Part shown: positions 35,056-44,219 of the stretch, one piece after another
How positions within the stretch are numbered: position 1 is the first letter of the stretch
Layout: each line of letters starts with the position of its first letter
Source of the DNA: Pseudolysinimonas_A sp947085045
GTDB taxonomy: Bacteria > Actinomycetota > Actinomycetes > Actinomycetales > Microbacteriaceae
Assembly: GCA_947085045.1 (NCBI GenBank)
Contig: CAMTUU010000005.1
Span: 124,001 to 188,000, forward strand
Direction: 5' to 3'
DNA length: 64,000 nt
Made by a program: the position numbers and the translations under genes
The notes under the pieces: model-generated
Told to the model about the DNA's origin: nothing
The model's database searches: none
The model's input: only the letters and a program-made list of their open reading frames with translations

Positions 35056-37125
35056 ATGGCCGAAGCTCCCGCCACCGAGGCCCGTACACCGGCCGTTCCC
35101 CCCGCCCACGGCGCCCCCCGGGTGCCCGGCAAGCTCGGCCGCATCCCGATCCGCGACCTGCGTCCGCGGCAGTCGGAGGACCTCTGGGCGGCCAACTCCT
35201 ACGTCGGCGAGGTCGTGCCGTTCGAGGCGACGGTCTTCCGCGAGGGCCACGACCTTCTGTTCGTCGAACTCGAGCTGACCGATCCCGCCGGGGGGGTCAC
35301 CCGGCATCCGATGACCGAGACGGCCGCGGGCACCGACCGGATGCGCGCCGAAGTGCGCCTGGACACGACGGGCGCGTGGAGCTGGCGGGTGCGGGCCGGC
35401 AGCGACGACTGGGCCACCTGGCTGCACACCGCCGAGATCAAGGTCGCCGCCGATCAGGATGTCGACGTCGTCTTCGCAGGGGGCGTGCAGCTGCTCGGTC
35501 GTGGGACGGGCACGGTGCTCGCCGACGCCGCCCGCGCGCTCGCCGACCCCGGGCTCAGCGCCGCCGCCCGGCTCAAGGTCGCGCACGACCCCCGGCTCGC
35601 CGCCGCGATCGCCGCCGCCCCGCTGGTCTCGCTGGTCACCGTGTCCGAGCCGCTCACCCTCCGGGTCGAGCGCGCCCGAGCAGCGGTGGGATCCTGGTAC
35701 GAATTCTTCCCGCGCAGCGAGGGCGCCAAGAAGGCGAAAGACGGCTCCTGGACCTCCGGAACCTTCCGCACCGCGGCGAAGCGTCTTCCCGGCGTCGCGG
35801 CGATGGGCTTCGACGTCGTCTATCTGCCGCCGATCCACCCCATCGGCGTCGCCTTCCGCAAAGGACCCAACAACTCCCCCGAGGCGGCCCCGGGCGACCC
35901 GGGCAGCCCGTGGGCGATCGGCGGACCGCTCGGCGACGGCCCGGACGGCGAGAAGCGCTTCGGCGGGCACGACAGCATCCACCCCGACCTCGGCACCCTC
36001 GACGACTTCCGCTTCTTCGTCGCCCAGACGCGGAAGCTCGGGATGGAGGTCGCCCTCGATCTGGCCCTGCAGTGCTCCCCCGACCACCCGTGGGTGACCG
36101 ACCATCCCGAATGGTTCACGCACCGGCCCGACGGCTCGATCGCCTACGCCGAGAACCCGCCGAAGAAGTACCAGGACATCTACCCACTCGACTTCGACAC
36201 CGACCCCGAAGGATTGTCGGCGGAGGTGCTGCGGATCGTCGAGCACTGGATCGCGCAGGGTGTGCAGATCTTCCGCGTCGACAACCCGCACACCAAGCCG
36301 CTGTGGTTCTGGGAATGGCTGCTCGGACGGGTGGCGCAGACGCATCCGGATGTCGTGTTCCTCGCCGAGGCGTTCACCCGTCCGGCGATGATGGCGGCCC
36401 TCGCCGAGGCCGGCTTCCAGCAGTCGTACACCTACTACACCTGGCGGAACACGAAGCAGGAACTCGAGGAGTTCCTCACCGGGCTCGCGACGGTGTCGGC
36501 GGACTACCTGCATCCCAACCTGTTCGTGAACACGCCCGACATCCTCACCGCGTACCTGCAGTTCGGCGGGCCGGCAGCGTACAAGATCCGGGCGGCGATC
36601 GCCGCGACCGCGTCGCCGTCGTGGGGCGTCTACGCCGGGTACGAACTGTTCGAGGATGTCGCACGGCCGGGCAGCGAAGAGAACATCGACAACGAGAAGT
36701 ACGAGTACAAGGCCCGGGACTGGGCGCTGGCGGAGAAGACCGGCCGCACCCTCGCGCCCTACCTCACGGCGCTGAACACGATCCGGCGCGAGCATCCGGC
36801 GCTCGCCCAGCTGCGCAACCTGAGCGTGCACTGGAGCGACGACGACGCCGTGCTGGTCTTCTCCAAGCATCTCGCCGCGAAGTTCTCGCCGTCCGGCACG
36901 GCGGACACGATCATCGTCGTCGCCAACGTCGACCCGCACTCGGTGCGCGAGACCACCGTGCACCTCGACCTGCGCGAGTTCGGGCTGGATCCGGGCACGC
37001 CCTACGGCGTCACCGAACTGATCACCGGGCAGCGCTGGACCTGGGGCGACTCGAACTTCGTGCGGCTCGACGCGTTCACCGAACCCGTGCACGTGCTCAC
37101 GATCGACGACCCGAAGGGACGGTGA
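35056..37125 (+). CDS. glgE: Alpha-1,4-glucan:maltose-1-phosphate maltosyltransferase GlgE
   Basis: The 689-residue GH13_3 enzyme transfers maltose from maltose-1-phosphate onto alpha-1,4-glucan. Features: N-terminal beta domain (LGRIPIRDLRP start), WYEFFPRSEGAKKAKDGSW, VVYLPPIHPIGVAFRKGPNN, nucleophile aspartate in FRVDNPHTKPLWFWEW, acid/base glutamate in VVFLAEAFTRPAMM, and NTPDILTAYLQFGGPAAYK. ATG 35056 gives MAEAPATEARTPAV, a plausible disordered N-terminus; the upstream in-frame part overlaps glgP regulatory DNA. glgB follows after four bases, the normal partner for branching its product. TreS and Pep2/Mak, which make the substrate, are not in this window. Confidence 0.95.
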   Translation: MAEAPATEARTPAVPPAHGAPRVPGKLGRIPIRDLRPRQSEDLWAANSYVGEVVPFEATVFREGHDLLFVELELTDPAGGVTRHPMTETAAGTDRMRAEVRLDTTGAWSWRVRAGSDDWATWLHTAEIKVAADQDVDVVFAGGVQLLGRGTGTVLADAARALADPGLSAAARLKVAHDPRLAAAIAAAPLVSLVTVSEPLTLRVERARAAVGSWYEFFPRSEGAKKAKDGSWTSGTFRTAAKRLPGVAAMGFDVVYLPPIHPIGVAFRKGPNNSPEAAPGDPGSPWAIGGPLGDGPDGEKRFGGHDSIHPDLGTLDDFRFFVAQTRKLGMEVALDLALQCSPDHPWVTDHPEWFTHRPDGSIAYAENPPKKYQDIYPLDFDTDPEGLSAEVLRIVEHWIAQGVQIFRVDNPHTKPLWFWEWLLGRVAQTHPDVVFLAEAFTRPAMMAALAEAGFQQSYTYYTWRNTKQELEEFLTGLATVSADYLHPNLFVNTPDILTAYLQFGGPAAYKIRAAIAATASPSWGVYAGYELFEDVARPGSEENIDNEKYEYKARDWALAEKTGRTLAPYLTALNTIRREHPALAQLRNLSVHWSDDDAVLVFSKHLAAKFSPSGTADTIIVVANVDPHSVRETTVHLDLREFGLDPGTPYGVTELITGQRWTWGDSNFVRLDAFTEPVHVLTIDDPKGR

Positions 37126-37129
37126 GCGA

Positions 37130-39343
37130 ATGCCCGCCGCGAAGAAGACGACTGCCGCGACGACCCCGTCCGCGTCGCCCGAACCCGACATCTCGCTCGA
37201 CCCGGGCCTGATCGCCGCGCTCGTCGAGGCCCGGCACCCGCGACCCCACGACTGGCTCGGACAGCACGAACTGGCCGAGGGTGGCTGGGTCATCCGCGCG
37301 CTGCGTCCGCTCGCCACGACGGTGACCGCCGTGCGGGCCGACGGCAGCCGGGTCGCGCTGAGCCACGTCGTCGACGGGTTGTGGCAGGGCGTCGCCCCCG
37401 GCCCCGGCCAGGCCTACGACCTCGAAGCCGGCTACGACGGCGGACCGGACTGGGTCGCCGGCGACCCCTACCGCTTCGTGCCGAGCGTCGGCGAGATCGA
37501 CCTGTACCTCTGGGGCGAGGGTCGCCACGAGCAGCTCTGGCACGTGCTCGGCGCGCACTTCCGCCCGCACGAAGGGGTCGAGGGCACGAGCTTCTCGGTC
37601 TGGGCGCCGCACGCCCAGGCGATGCGCGTGGTCGGCGACTTCAACTCCTGGGCGGGACTCCAGCACGCGATGCGGCGCCTCGACGACAACGGCGTGTGGG
37701 AGCTGTTCATCCCGGGACTCCTGCCCGACTCGACCTACAAGTTCGAGATCCTCACGGCGAGCGGCGAGTGGGTGACCCGCGCCGACCCGATGGCGCGCTC
37801 CACCGAAGTCCCCCCGGCGACCGGCTCGAAGGTGGCGCTGAGCAGCCACGAGTGGCACGACTCCGCCTGGCTCGACCAGCGCGCCGCACACGACCCGCAT
37901 GACTCCGCGATGAGCGTCTACGAGATGCACCTCGGCTCCTGGCGGCCCGGCCTCGGCTACCGGGAACTGGCCGACCAGCTGATCGAGTACGTGCACGAAC
38001 TCGGGTTCACGCACGTCGAGTTCCTCCCCGTCGCCGAACATCCCTACGGCCCTTCGTGGGGCTATCAGGTCACCGGCTACTACGCCCCCACGTCGCGCTT
38101 CGGGAGCCCCGACGACTTCAAGTACCTCGTCGACCGGCTGCACCAGGCATCCATCGGGGTCATCGTCGACTGGGTGCCCGCGCACTTCCCGAAAGACGAG
38201 TGGGCGCTGGCGAAGTTCGACGGGCAGGCGCTCTACGAGCACTCCGATCCGCGGCGCGGCGAGCAGCCCGACTGGGGCACCCTGGTCTTCGACTTCGGCC
38301 AATCGCAGGTGCGCAACTTCCTCGTGGCCAACGCCCTCTATTGGCTCGAGGAGTTCCATGTCGACGGGTTGCGCGTGGATGCCGTCGCCTCGATGCTCTA
38401 CCTCGACTACAGCCGCAACGACGGCGAGTGGCTGCCGAACGAGAACGGCGGACGCGAGAACCTGCAGGCGATCTCGTTCCTCCAGGAGGTCAACGCGACC
38501 GCCTACAAGCGCAACCCGGGCATCGTGATGATCGCCGAGGAGTCGACCTCCTGGGCGGGCGTGACCGGCGCGACCGGCGGCGACGGGCTGGGCTTCGGGC
38601 TCAAGTGGAACATGGGCTGGATGCACGACTCGCTCGAATACATCCATCAGGACCCGATGTGGCGCGCGCATCACCACGACAAGCTGACGTTCTCGTTCGT
38701 CTACGCCTGGAGCGAGAACTTCCTGCTGCCGATCTCGCACGACGAGGTCGTGCACGGCAAGGGCTCGCTGCTGCAGAAGATGCCGGGCGACCAGTGGCAG
38801 AAACTCGCCAACATGCGCGCCTATCTGGCCTACATGTGGGCCCATCCCGGCAAGCAGCTGCTGTTCATGGGCCAGGAGTTCGGCCAGCCCTCGGAGTGGA
38901 GCGAGCAGCGCGGACTCGACTGGTGGATCCTCGATCAGCCCGCCCACCAGGGACTCTCGAAGCTCGTGTCGTCGCTCAACCGCGTCTACCGCGCCGAACC
39001 CGCGCTATGGCAGCAGGACAACACCCCCGCCGGCTTCGAGATGCTCGCCACCGACGCGGCGACCAACGTGCTGTCGTTCGTGCGCTGGTCGGCCTCAGGC
39101 GACGCCCTCGTCTGCCTGGTGAACTTCGGCGGCAACCCCGTCGGCCCGTACCGGGTCGGCCTGCCGTTCGCCGGACGCTGGGACGAGGTCATCAACACCG
39201 ACGCCATCGAGTTCGGCGGCTCGGGCGTCGGCAACTACGGCTCGGTCGTCGCGACCGACGACCCCTGGGACGGTCGTCCCGCGTCGGCGGAGCTCACCCT
39301 GCCGCCGCTCGCGGCGCTCTGGTTGCGCGCGAACCCCGCTTAG
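37130..39343 (+). CDS. glgB: 1,4-alpha-glucan branching enzyme GlgB
   Basis: The 737-residue enzyme has two N-terminal CBM48 modules (about 25-115 and 135-225; EGTSFSVWAPHAQAMRVVGDFNSW) and a GH13 barrel: YEMHLGSWRPGLGY, FLPVAEHPYGPSWGYQVTGY, nucleophile in VDGLRVDAVASMLYLDYSR, acid/base in IVMIAEESTSW, and LPISHDEVVHGKGSL. It introduces alpha-1,6 branches into the glucan made by GlgE. The start lies four bases after the glgE stop, so the pair is an operon. The N-terminus is a short basic/Ala-rich tail. Confidence 0.96.
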   Translation: MPAAKKTTAATTPSASPEPDISLDPGLIAALVEARHPRPHDWLGQHELAEGGWVIRALRPLATTVTAVRADGSRVALSHVVDGLWQGVAPGPGQAYDLEAGYDGGPDWVAGDPYRFVPSVGEIDLYLWGEGRHEQLWHVLGAHFRPHEGVEGTSFSVWAPHAQAMRVVGDFNSWAGLQHAMRRLDDNGVWELFIPGLLPDSTYKFEILTASGEWVTRADPMARSTEVPPATGSKVALSSHEWHDSAWLDQRAAHDPHDSAMSVYEMHLGSWRPGLGYRELADQLIEYVHELGFTHVEFLPVAEHPYGPSWGYQVTGYYAPTSRFGSPDDFKYLVDRLHQASIGVIVDWVPAHFPKDEWALAKFDGQALYEHSDPRRGEQPDWGTLVFDFGQSQVRNFLVANALYWLEEFHVDGLRVDAVASMLYLDYSRNDGEWLPNENGGRENLQAISFLQEVNATAYKRNPGIVMIAEESTSWAGVTGATGGDGLGFGLKWNMGWMHDSLEYIHQDPMWRAHHHDKLTFSFVYAWSENFLLPISHDEVVHGKGSLLQKMPGDQWQKLANMRAYLAYMWAHPGKQLLFMGQEFGQPSEWSEQRGLDWWILDQPAHQGLSKLVSSLNRVYRAEPALWQQDNTPAGFEMLATDAATNVLSFVRWSASGDALVCLVNFGGNPVGPYRVGLPFAGRWDEVINTDAIEFGGSGVGNYGSVVATDDPWDGRPASAELTLPPLAALWLRANPA

Positions 39344-39391
39344 AGCGGAGCCAGCGCCGATGCCCGTCTCGGATATCGGGTCACGCGCGGG

Positions 39392-40309
39392 TCAGTAGAG
39401 CAGCAGGGTGAGGCGACGCCGGGCGACGGCGACGCGCGGGTCGTCGGGACCGGCGATCTCGAAGTACTCGAGAAGACGGGCGCGCACCGCCTCGCGACCC
39501 TCACCGTCGAGCGAAGGGAAGATCTCAAGCAGCCGGTCGAACGCGTCGTCGAGGTGCCCGCCGCTGACGTCGAGATCGGCGACCGCGAGCTGCGCGGCGA
39601 CGGAGGAGGGAGCATCCGCTGCCGCCTTCCGCACCTCGTCGGCGACCGCGCCGTCCAGACGCTGGAGCAGGGAGGCCTGGGCGAGGCCGGCGACGGCGAG
39701 AGCGTCGCGCGGGTTCTGGGTGATCGCCTTCCGATAGGCGCTGACGGCGGCGGCGTAGTCCCCGGTCGAGATCGCGTCGAACGCCTCCTGGTGCAGCGGC
39801 GGCAGCGGGTCCTCCACGGGTTCGGCAGCCTCGCCGTCAGCCGGCGCGAGGTCGGGGTCGAGCGTTCCGGTGACGCCGTTCTGCTGGGCGACCTGCAACA
39901 GTTGGTCGAACACTTGGCGCACCTGGTCGTCTGCGGGCGTGCCCACGAACAGCGGCACCGGGCGCCCGGCGATCACACCGGCGGCGGCGGGCACCTCGCG
40001 CACCTGGAACGCCTCGGCGATCCCGGGGTTCGCCTGCGCGTCCACGGTGGCGAGCACGAGGCGCCCGCCGTAGGACTCGACGATCGGCGCCAGCGCCGGG
40101 GCGAGCCCCGGTGCGTACAGCTCGACGATGACGGGGACGCGCGCCGAGAGTTCGACGATCTGCGGGAACGTCGCCTCGCTCACCTCGATGACGAGCCCGG
40201 TGCCCGACGGAGCGGGGTCGGACCCGGGGGCCGGGGGCGGGGTGTTCGCCCGTCGGACGAGGCCGGAGAGGTCGACGGCGCCGCGAAGGCTCGGTCCTGG
40301 ATTGCTCAT
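39392..40309 (-). CDS. YbbN/CnoX-like thioredoxin-fold plus TPR protein
   Basis: The 305-residue protein has a thioredoxin-like fold (about 45-150; VIVELYAPGLAPALAPIVE, VDAQANPGIAEAFQVREVPA) in which the CxxC active site is missing, followed by a TPR region (HQEAFDAISTGDYAAAVSAYRKAITQNPRD and further helices). This matches the co-chaperone YbbN/CnoX architecture that holds unfolding proteins for chaperones. Lack of both cysteines means redox activity is unlikely. It converges with glgB. Confidence 0.85.
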   Translation of the reverse strand: MSNPGPSLRGAVDLSGLVRRANTPPPAPGSDPAPSGTGLVIEVSEATFPQIVELSARVPVIVELYAPGLAPALAPIVESYGGRLVLATVDAQANPGIAEAFQVREVPAAAGVIAGRPVPLFVGTPADDQVRQVFDQLLQVAQQNGVTGTLDPDLAPADGEAAEPVEDPLPPLHQEAFDAISTGDYAAAVSAYRKAITQNPRDALAVAGLAQASLLQRLDGAVADEVRKAAADAPSSVAAQLAVADLDVSGGHLDDAFDRLLEIFPSLDGEGREAVRARLLEYFEIAGPDDPRVAVARRRLTLLLY

Positions 40310-40339
40310 CGGGTCAAGCTTGGCACGTCGCGGGGTCGA

Positions 40340-42115
40340 TCAGCCGACCTCGGTCGCGGCGACGAGGCCCTGGGCGTACCCGAGCAGCACGATCCGTTGA
40401 TCGGTCGCGCTCACCTTCGGCACGTAGAACAGCAGTTGGACGCCGTACGTCGCGATGATGCCGCGCGTCGACTGCGCCTTCCCCAGCAGCGCCTTGACCT
40501 GACCGGCCGGGTTCACCGCGGCTCCTGCCTCGACCGGTTTGACCGTCTCGACGTCTTGGAGGAGCAGCGTCACGATCTGCCCGGAATCGTTGGTGAGGAA
40601 GGCGATCGGATCCTCCGCCCCGGGCCCGTTCGTGAACTCGATCGCGGCGCTGGCCGGCAACTGCGACCGGCGTTCCGTCTTGTAACCGACGCCGATCGCC
40701 TGCTGGACGCTGTCGTCGGCCTCGAAGAGGTCGGCGAAGTCGCTCGCGTCGCCGTTGATGAGCACGTCGCCGTAGGCGGCGGCGAGCTCGTCGGGGGCGA
40801 GGCGCCCGAGGTTGTTGCCCGGCGGCAGCGCCGAGGCGCCGAGTTCGGCCGGGGCCACGTCGGGCACGGTCGCGACGAGGGTGACCGCGTAGGCGACCTT
40901 GTAGTTGTTACGCGGCGACGCCTGGATGAGGGTGAGTCCGACCGCCTGCACGCCCTCGGCACGGGCGATCGCGAACACGCGGCGCGGCCAGGTGTCGGTC
41001 GACTCCGGCAGCATCACGGGCACGATCTCCGACGGGATCGCGGCGAGCGGCGCGACCGATGAGTCGGCCGCCCGGACGGTGTAGTTCGCGGTGCGAAGCG
41101 CGAGGGCCGGGCCGGTCAGACGCTGGCCGGCGAGGGCTGCGTCGCCGGCCGCATCCGCGTCCGTGACCGTGTCGACGACGTGCACGAGGATGCCTTCGAA
41201 CTGCCCGGTCGTCACGGCGACGGGCTGGGCTCCGCCGGGCGGGGTCTCCGAGGGGATCGGGGCGGGCAGCCCGGCGGTGGTGCAGCCGCTCAGCACGAGG
41301 ACGCCGGCGGTGAGGAGCCCGGCGGCGACGAAGGCCCGGCGACGACCGGGGCCGGCGCGCGGGGCCTCGATCTCCGGGGTCGGAGTCTGGGCGCGGCTCT
41401 TCTTCGACGGCTTGAGCTGCGGCGGTTTCGGGCGCTTCGGCAGTTTGGGCGTCGATCGTCGCGGACCCCGGCCGCCGCGCGCGTGCACGAGGGCCCAGAG
41501 GAAGGCGCCGAGACCGACGAGCAGCAACACGACACCGCCGACGACGAGCGGGCCCGCGGCTGGCGCCGAGACGTCGAGCGGCCAGGTGATGCTGAGCTCG
41601 AGCGGCTCCGACGGGTCCGCGACGGGCGCGTCGGTCGCGGCCGCGGTTCCGTCGGCGGCCGAGGGCACCACGGCGATGATGACGGAGATGCCGTCGGGCG
41701 CGTTGATCTTGCGGGTGAGCGCGTTGGTGCCCGTGAACTCGCGCAACCACAGGTCCGATCCGGCGATCGTCGGGATATCGGCGGCGCTCTCGGTGCCGTC
41801 GACGACGCTCGCGGTGAGTTCGCGGGCCTCCGGGTCCCAGCCGATCTCGTTGTAGCTCGCCTCGCCCACCCAGGCCATCACGTCGGCGGTGCGGCCATAG
41901 GCGAGGACGATGTCGCCGGTGCCGGAGAGCTCGATCGACTGCGTGCCCGCGTTGGCGTTGAGGGTCGCGGCGTCGATGACCGTCAGCGGGGCAGGCCCGG
42001 TGACGACGGACGACGAGACGGAGGGCGGCCCGGCCAGCACGGTGCGTTGAGCGACACCGAGCCCGATGGCAGCGGCGGCGAGAACGAAGGCGACGATCGC
42101 GACGACGAATCGCAC
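40340..42115 (-). CDS. Fused membrane protein with an internal lipoprotein signal
   Basis: The 591-residue protein looks like two proteins joined. Residues 1-25 form a signal/anchor, 30-185 an extracytoplasmic beta-rich domain, and 189-211 a membrane helix. A Lys/Pro-rich cytoplasmic linker (PKLPKRPKPPQLKPSKKSR) follows. A second complete lipoprotein-type signal comes next: RRR, hydrophobic 261-276, lipobox LSGC (Cys278), then a 310-residue extracytoplasmic domain (possibly what databases call DUF8094, from memory). There is no start codon near the second signal, so the fusion is genuine in sequence. GTG 42115 has GGGAGGT nine bases upstream and TATTCT further up. Function unknown. Confidence 0.75.
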   Translation of the reverse strand: MRFVVAIVAFVLAAAAIGLGVAQRTVLAGPPSVSSSVVTGPAPLTVIDAATLNANAGTQSIELSGTGDIVLAYGRTADVMAWVGEASYNEIGWDPEARELTASVVDGTESAADIPTIAGSDLWLREFTGTNALTRKINAPDGISVIIAVVPSAADGTAAATDAPVADPSEPLELSITWPLDVSAPAAGPLVVGGVVLLLVGLGAFLWALVHARGGRGPRRSTPKLPKRPKPPQLKPSKKSRAQTPTPEIEAPRAGPGRRRAFVAAGLLTAGVLVLSGCTTAGLPAPIPSETPPGGAQPVAVTTGQFEGILVHVVDTVTDADAAGDAALAGQRLTGPALALRTANYTVRAADSSVAPLAAIPSEIVPVMLPESTDTWPRRVFAIARAEGVQAVGLTLIQASPRNNYKVAYAVTLVATVPDVAPAELGASALPPGNNLGRLAPDELAAAYGDVLINGDASDFADLFEADDSVQQAIGVGYKTERRSQLPASAAIEFTNGPGAEDPIAFLTNDSGQIVTLLLQDVETVKPVEAGAAVNPAGQVKALLGKAQSTRGIIATYGVQLLFYVPKVSATDQRIVLLGYAQGLVAATEVG

Positions 42116-42153
42116 GGGTGGGTACCTCCCGGCGTTAGAGACAAAGACATTCC

Positions 42154-42159
42154 AGAATA
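42154..42159 (-). promoter_or_regulatory. -10-like element for the fused membrane/lipoprotein gene
   Basis: TATTCT on the minus strand lies about 38 bases before GTG 42115, leaving a short leader with a GGGAGGT ribosome-binding site. It is one of few leadered promoters visible here. Confidence 0.4.
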
Positions 42160-42334
42160 CCGGTCGGCCTGGGCGTCCCCTGGGAGCGGGCTGGATCCGA
42201 TCCCGCGGCCGACCCCGTGCCCATCGACACCGCCCGACCCCCCGGAGGAATCCGGTCGGTACACTCGGAGGGTTCCTCGCTCAGTCGGGAACGGCCAACC
42301 CACGCACGCACACCATTCGACCGGGGAGTTCCAC

Positions 42335-44161
42335 GTGGCATCCGAGGACACGGGTTTCAGCACCGAACTGCGGGGCTATAGGAAGGACGAAGTCGATTCG
42401 GTCGTGAGTGAGCTGCGTCGCGACCTCATCAAGGCGAACGCCGAGAAGACCGACCAGACCAAAGAGATCAAGCGTCTCCAGGCCGTCACCGAAGACCTCC
42501 AGGCCGAACTCGATGAGGTCGGCAGTCCCACCTACTCCGGTCTCGGCACGAAGCTCGAGAACACCCTCCGGGTCGCCGAGGAGCAGTCGACCCGGTTGAT
42601 CAGCCAGGCCGACATCGACGCCGAGCGCATGCGTCAGGCCGTGCAGCAGGAGATCGACTCCCTCCGTGCGGAGACCGGCGCGTTCGCCGACAGCACCGTC
42701 GCGCAGGCGCGCGCCGAGGCCGAGCGGCTGGTGCGGGACGCCCGCGACGAGGCCGCCGCGATCGTCTCGGCGGCGGCGGCCGACGCCGAGACGAGCCGTC
42801 AGGATGGCTTGCGGGAGGCCGCCGCGACGCGGGGGGCCGCCGCGACCGAGGTCGCCGAGGCCCGCGCCGCCGGCAAGCGCGAGATCGCCGCCCAGCGCGC
42901 CGAGGTCGAACACGAGCTCGCCGAGCTGCGCACCGCCGCCCAGCGCGAGGTGTCGGATGCCCGCGAGGCCGCCGCCGCCCTCGCCCGCGAGACCGAGCGC
43001 ACCCGCGCCGAGTTCGAGGCGGAGAGCCTGCGGTTGCGCACCGACCTGGAGCGCGAGCTCGAGGAGGCGCGCACCAACCTGGAGCGCGACACCGCCGACG
43101 CCCGCACCGCGCTCGAGAACGACACGATCGCGGCGAACGCGGCTCTCGACGCCGACACGCAGCGCTCCCGCGCCGAACTCGACGCGGCGACGAAGAAGCA
43201 GCGCTCCGAACTGGCCGCCGAGGCCGCGCGCACGCGCGGGGAGCTCGAAGCCGAGATCACCACCCGGCGCGCGGAGCTCGACGCCGAGATCTCGAGCCGC
43301 AAGGCCGCGCTCGACGCCGAGATCACCAACGGCAAGAGCACTCTCGACGCCGAGATCACCGGGGCCCGCGACGCCTGGGCCGCCGAGTCCGCTGGCGCCC
43401 GCGAGGCGCTCGCCGCCGAACTCGCGCGCACCCGGTCCGAGGTCGAGAACGAGATCGCCCAGGCACGCGCGGCCCTGGCCTCCGACCTCGAGAAGCAGCG
43501 CACCGACCTCGCCCGCGAGATCGCCGGTCAGCGCGCGCAGATCGCACAGGAGGTCGAGACGACGCGCGCCCGGATCCAGCACGACACCGACGGCCTGCAG
43601 GCGAAGCTGCTGACCGTCGCCGAACAGGCCCGTGCCGATCTCGAGGTCGAGCTGACCGCGCGCCGCGACGCCGCCGAGAAGGAGTACGTCGCCAAGCACC
43701 AGGAGGCGGCCGCCGCGACCCAGAAGTACCTCGGCGAAGCACAGGCGCAGTTGACCGAGGCAACCAACTCGGCCGCCGCGCAGCGCGCCGAGGCACAACG
43801 TCTGGCCACCTCGAGCAAGTCGGAGGCGACGAAGCTGCTCGACGCCGCGAAGGCCGACGCCGCGGCGCGCCTCGACGAGGCCGAGAAGCGCGCGAAGGCC
43901 CTGGTCTCCGACGCGGAGGAGCGCTCGAGCCGCCTGCTGGGCGACGCCGAGGAGCGTCTCGTGCAGATCCGCCTCGAGCGCGAGGCCGTCGCCGGCTACA
44001 TCCAGAGCCTGCGCGGCGTGCTCGCGTCGGCGGAGCGGGCGGCGACCGATCACGGCTTCCCCGCGGGCGTCCCCGACGAGGAGCCGGCCGGGCTCGACGT
44101 CGCGGCGGGCGCCGACGGCGACGTCGACGAGGACACGCGCGAACGCGAGCACGCGGGCTGA
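42335..44161 (+). CDS. Large DivIVA-like coiled-coil protein
   Basis: The 608-residue protein starts with a short DivIVA-like N-terminal module (GFSTELRGYRKDEVDSVVSE) and then forms an almost uninterrupted coiled coil (about 30-570), very rich in Ala, Glu, Arg and Asp. Heptad/undecad-like units such as AELDAEISSRKAALDAEI and STLDAEI recur. The last 40 residues are acidic. GTG 42335 follows GGGGAG at eight bases, with TACACT at 42260-42265 as a possible -10. It resembles polar-growth or division scaffolds of actinobacteria (Wag31/Scy/FilP class), a functional inference only. Divergent to the fused lipoprotein gene. Confidence 0.8.
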   Translation: MASEDTGFSTELRGYRKDEVDSVVSELRRDLIKANAEKTDQTKEIKRLQAVTEDLQAELDEVGSPTYSGLGTKLENTLRVAEEQSTRLISQADIDAERMRQAVQQEIDSLRAETGAFADSTVAQARAEAERLVRDARDEAAAIVSAAAADAETSRQDGLREAAATRGAAATEVAEARAAGKREIAAQRAEVEHELAELRTAAQREVSDAREAAAALARETERTRAEFEAESLRLRTDLERELEEARTNLERDTADARTALENDTIAANAALDADTQRSRAELDAATKKQRSELAAEAARTRGELEAEITTRRAELDAEISSRKAALDAEITNGKSTLDAEITGARDAWAAESAGAREALAAELARTRSEVENEIAQARAALASDLEKQRTDLAREIAGQRAQIAQEVETTRARIQHDTDGLQAKLLTVAEQARADLEVELTARRDAAEKEYVAKHQEAAAATQKYLGEAQAQLTEATNSAAAQRAEAQRLATSSKSEATKLLDAAKADAAARLDEAEKRAKALVSDAEERSSRLLGDAEERLVQIRLEREAVAGYIQSLRGVLASAERAATDHGFPAGVPDEEPAGLDVAAGADGDVDEDTREREHAG

Positions 44162-44206
44162 CCGTACACGACCTTTCCGCGGCGGAGCCAAGCGGGCGTG
44201 AGCCGC

Positions 44207-44212
44207 TAACGT
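44207..44212 (+). promoter_or_regulatory. TAnnnT promoter element, leaderless AI-2E transporter gene
   Basis: TAACGT ends seven bases before GTG 44220. Confidence 0.45.
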
Positions 44213-44219
44213 TGCCAGC

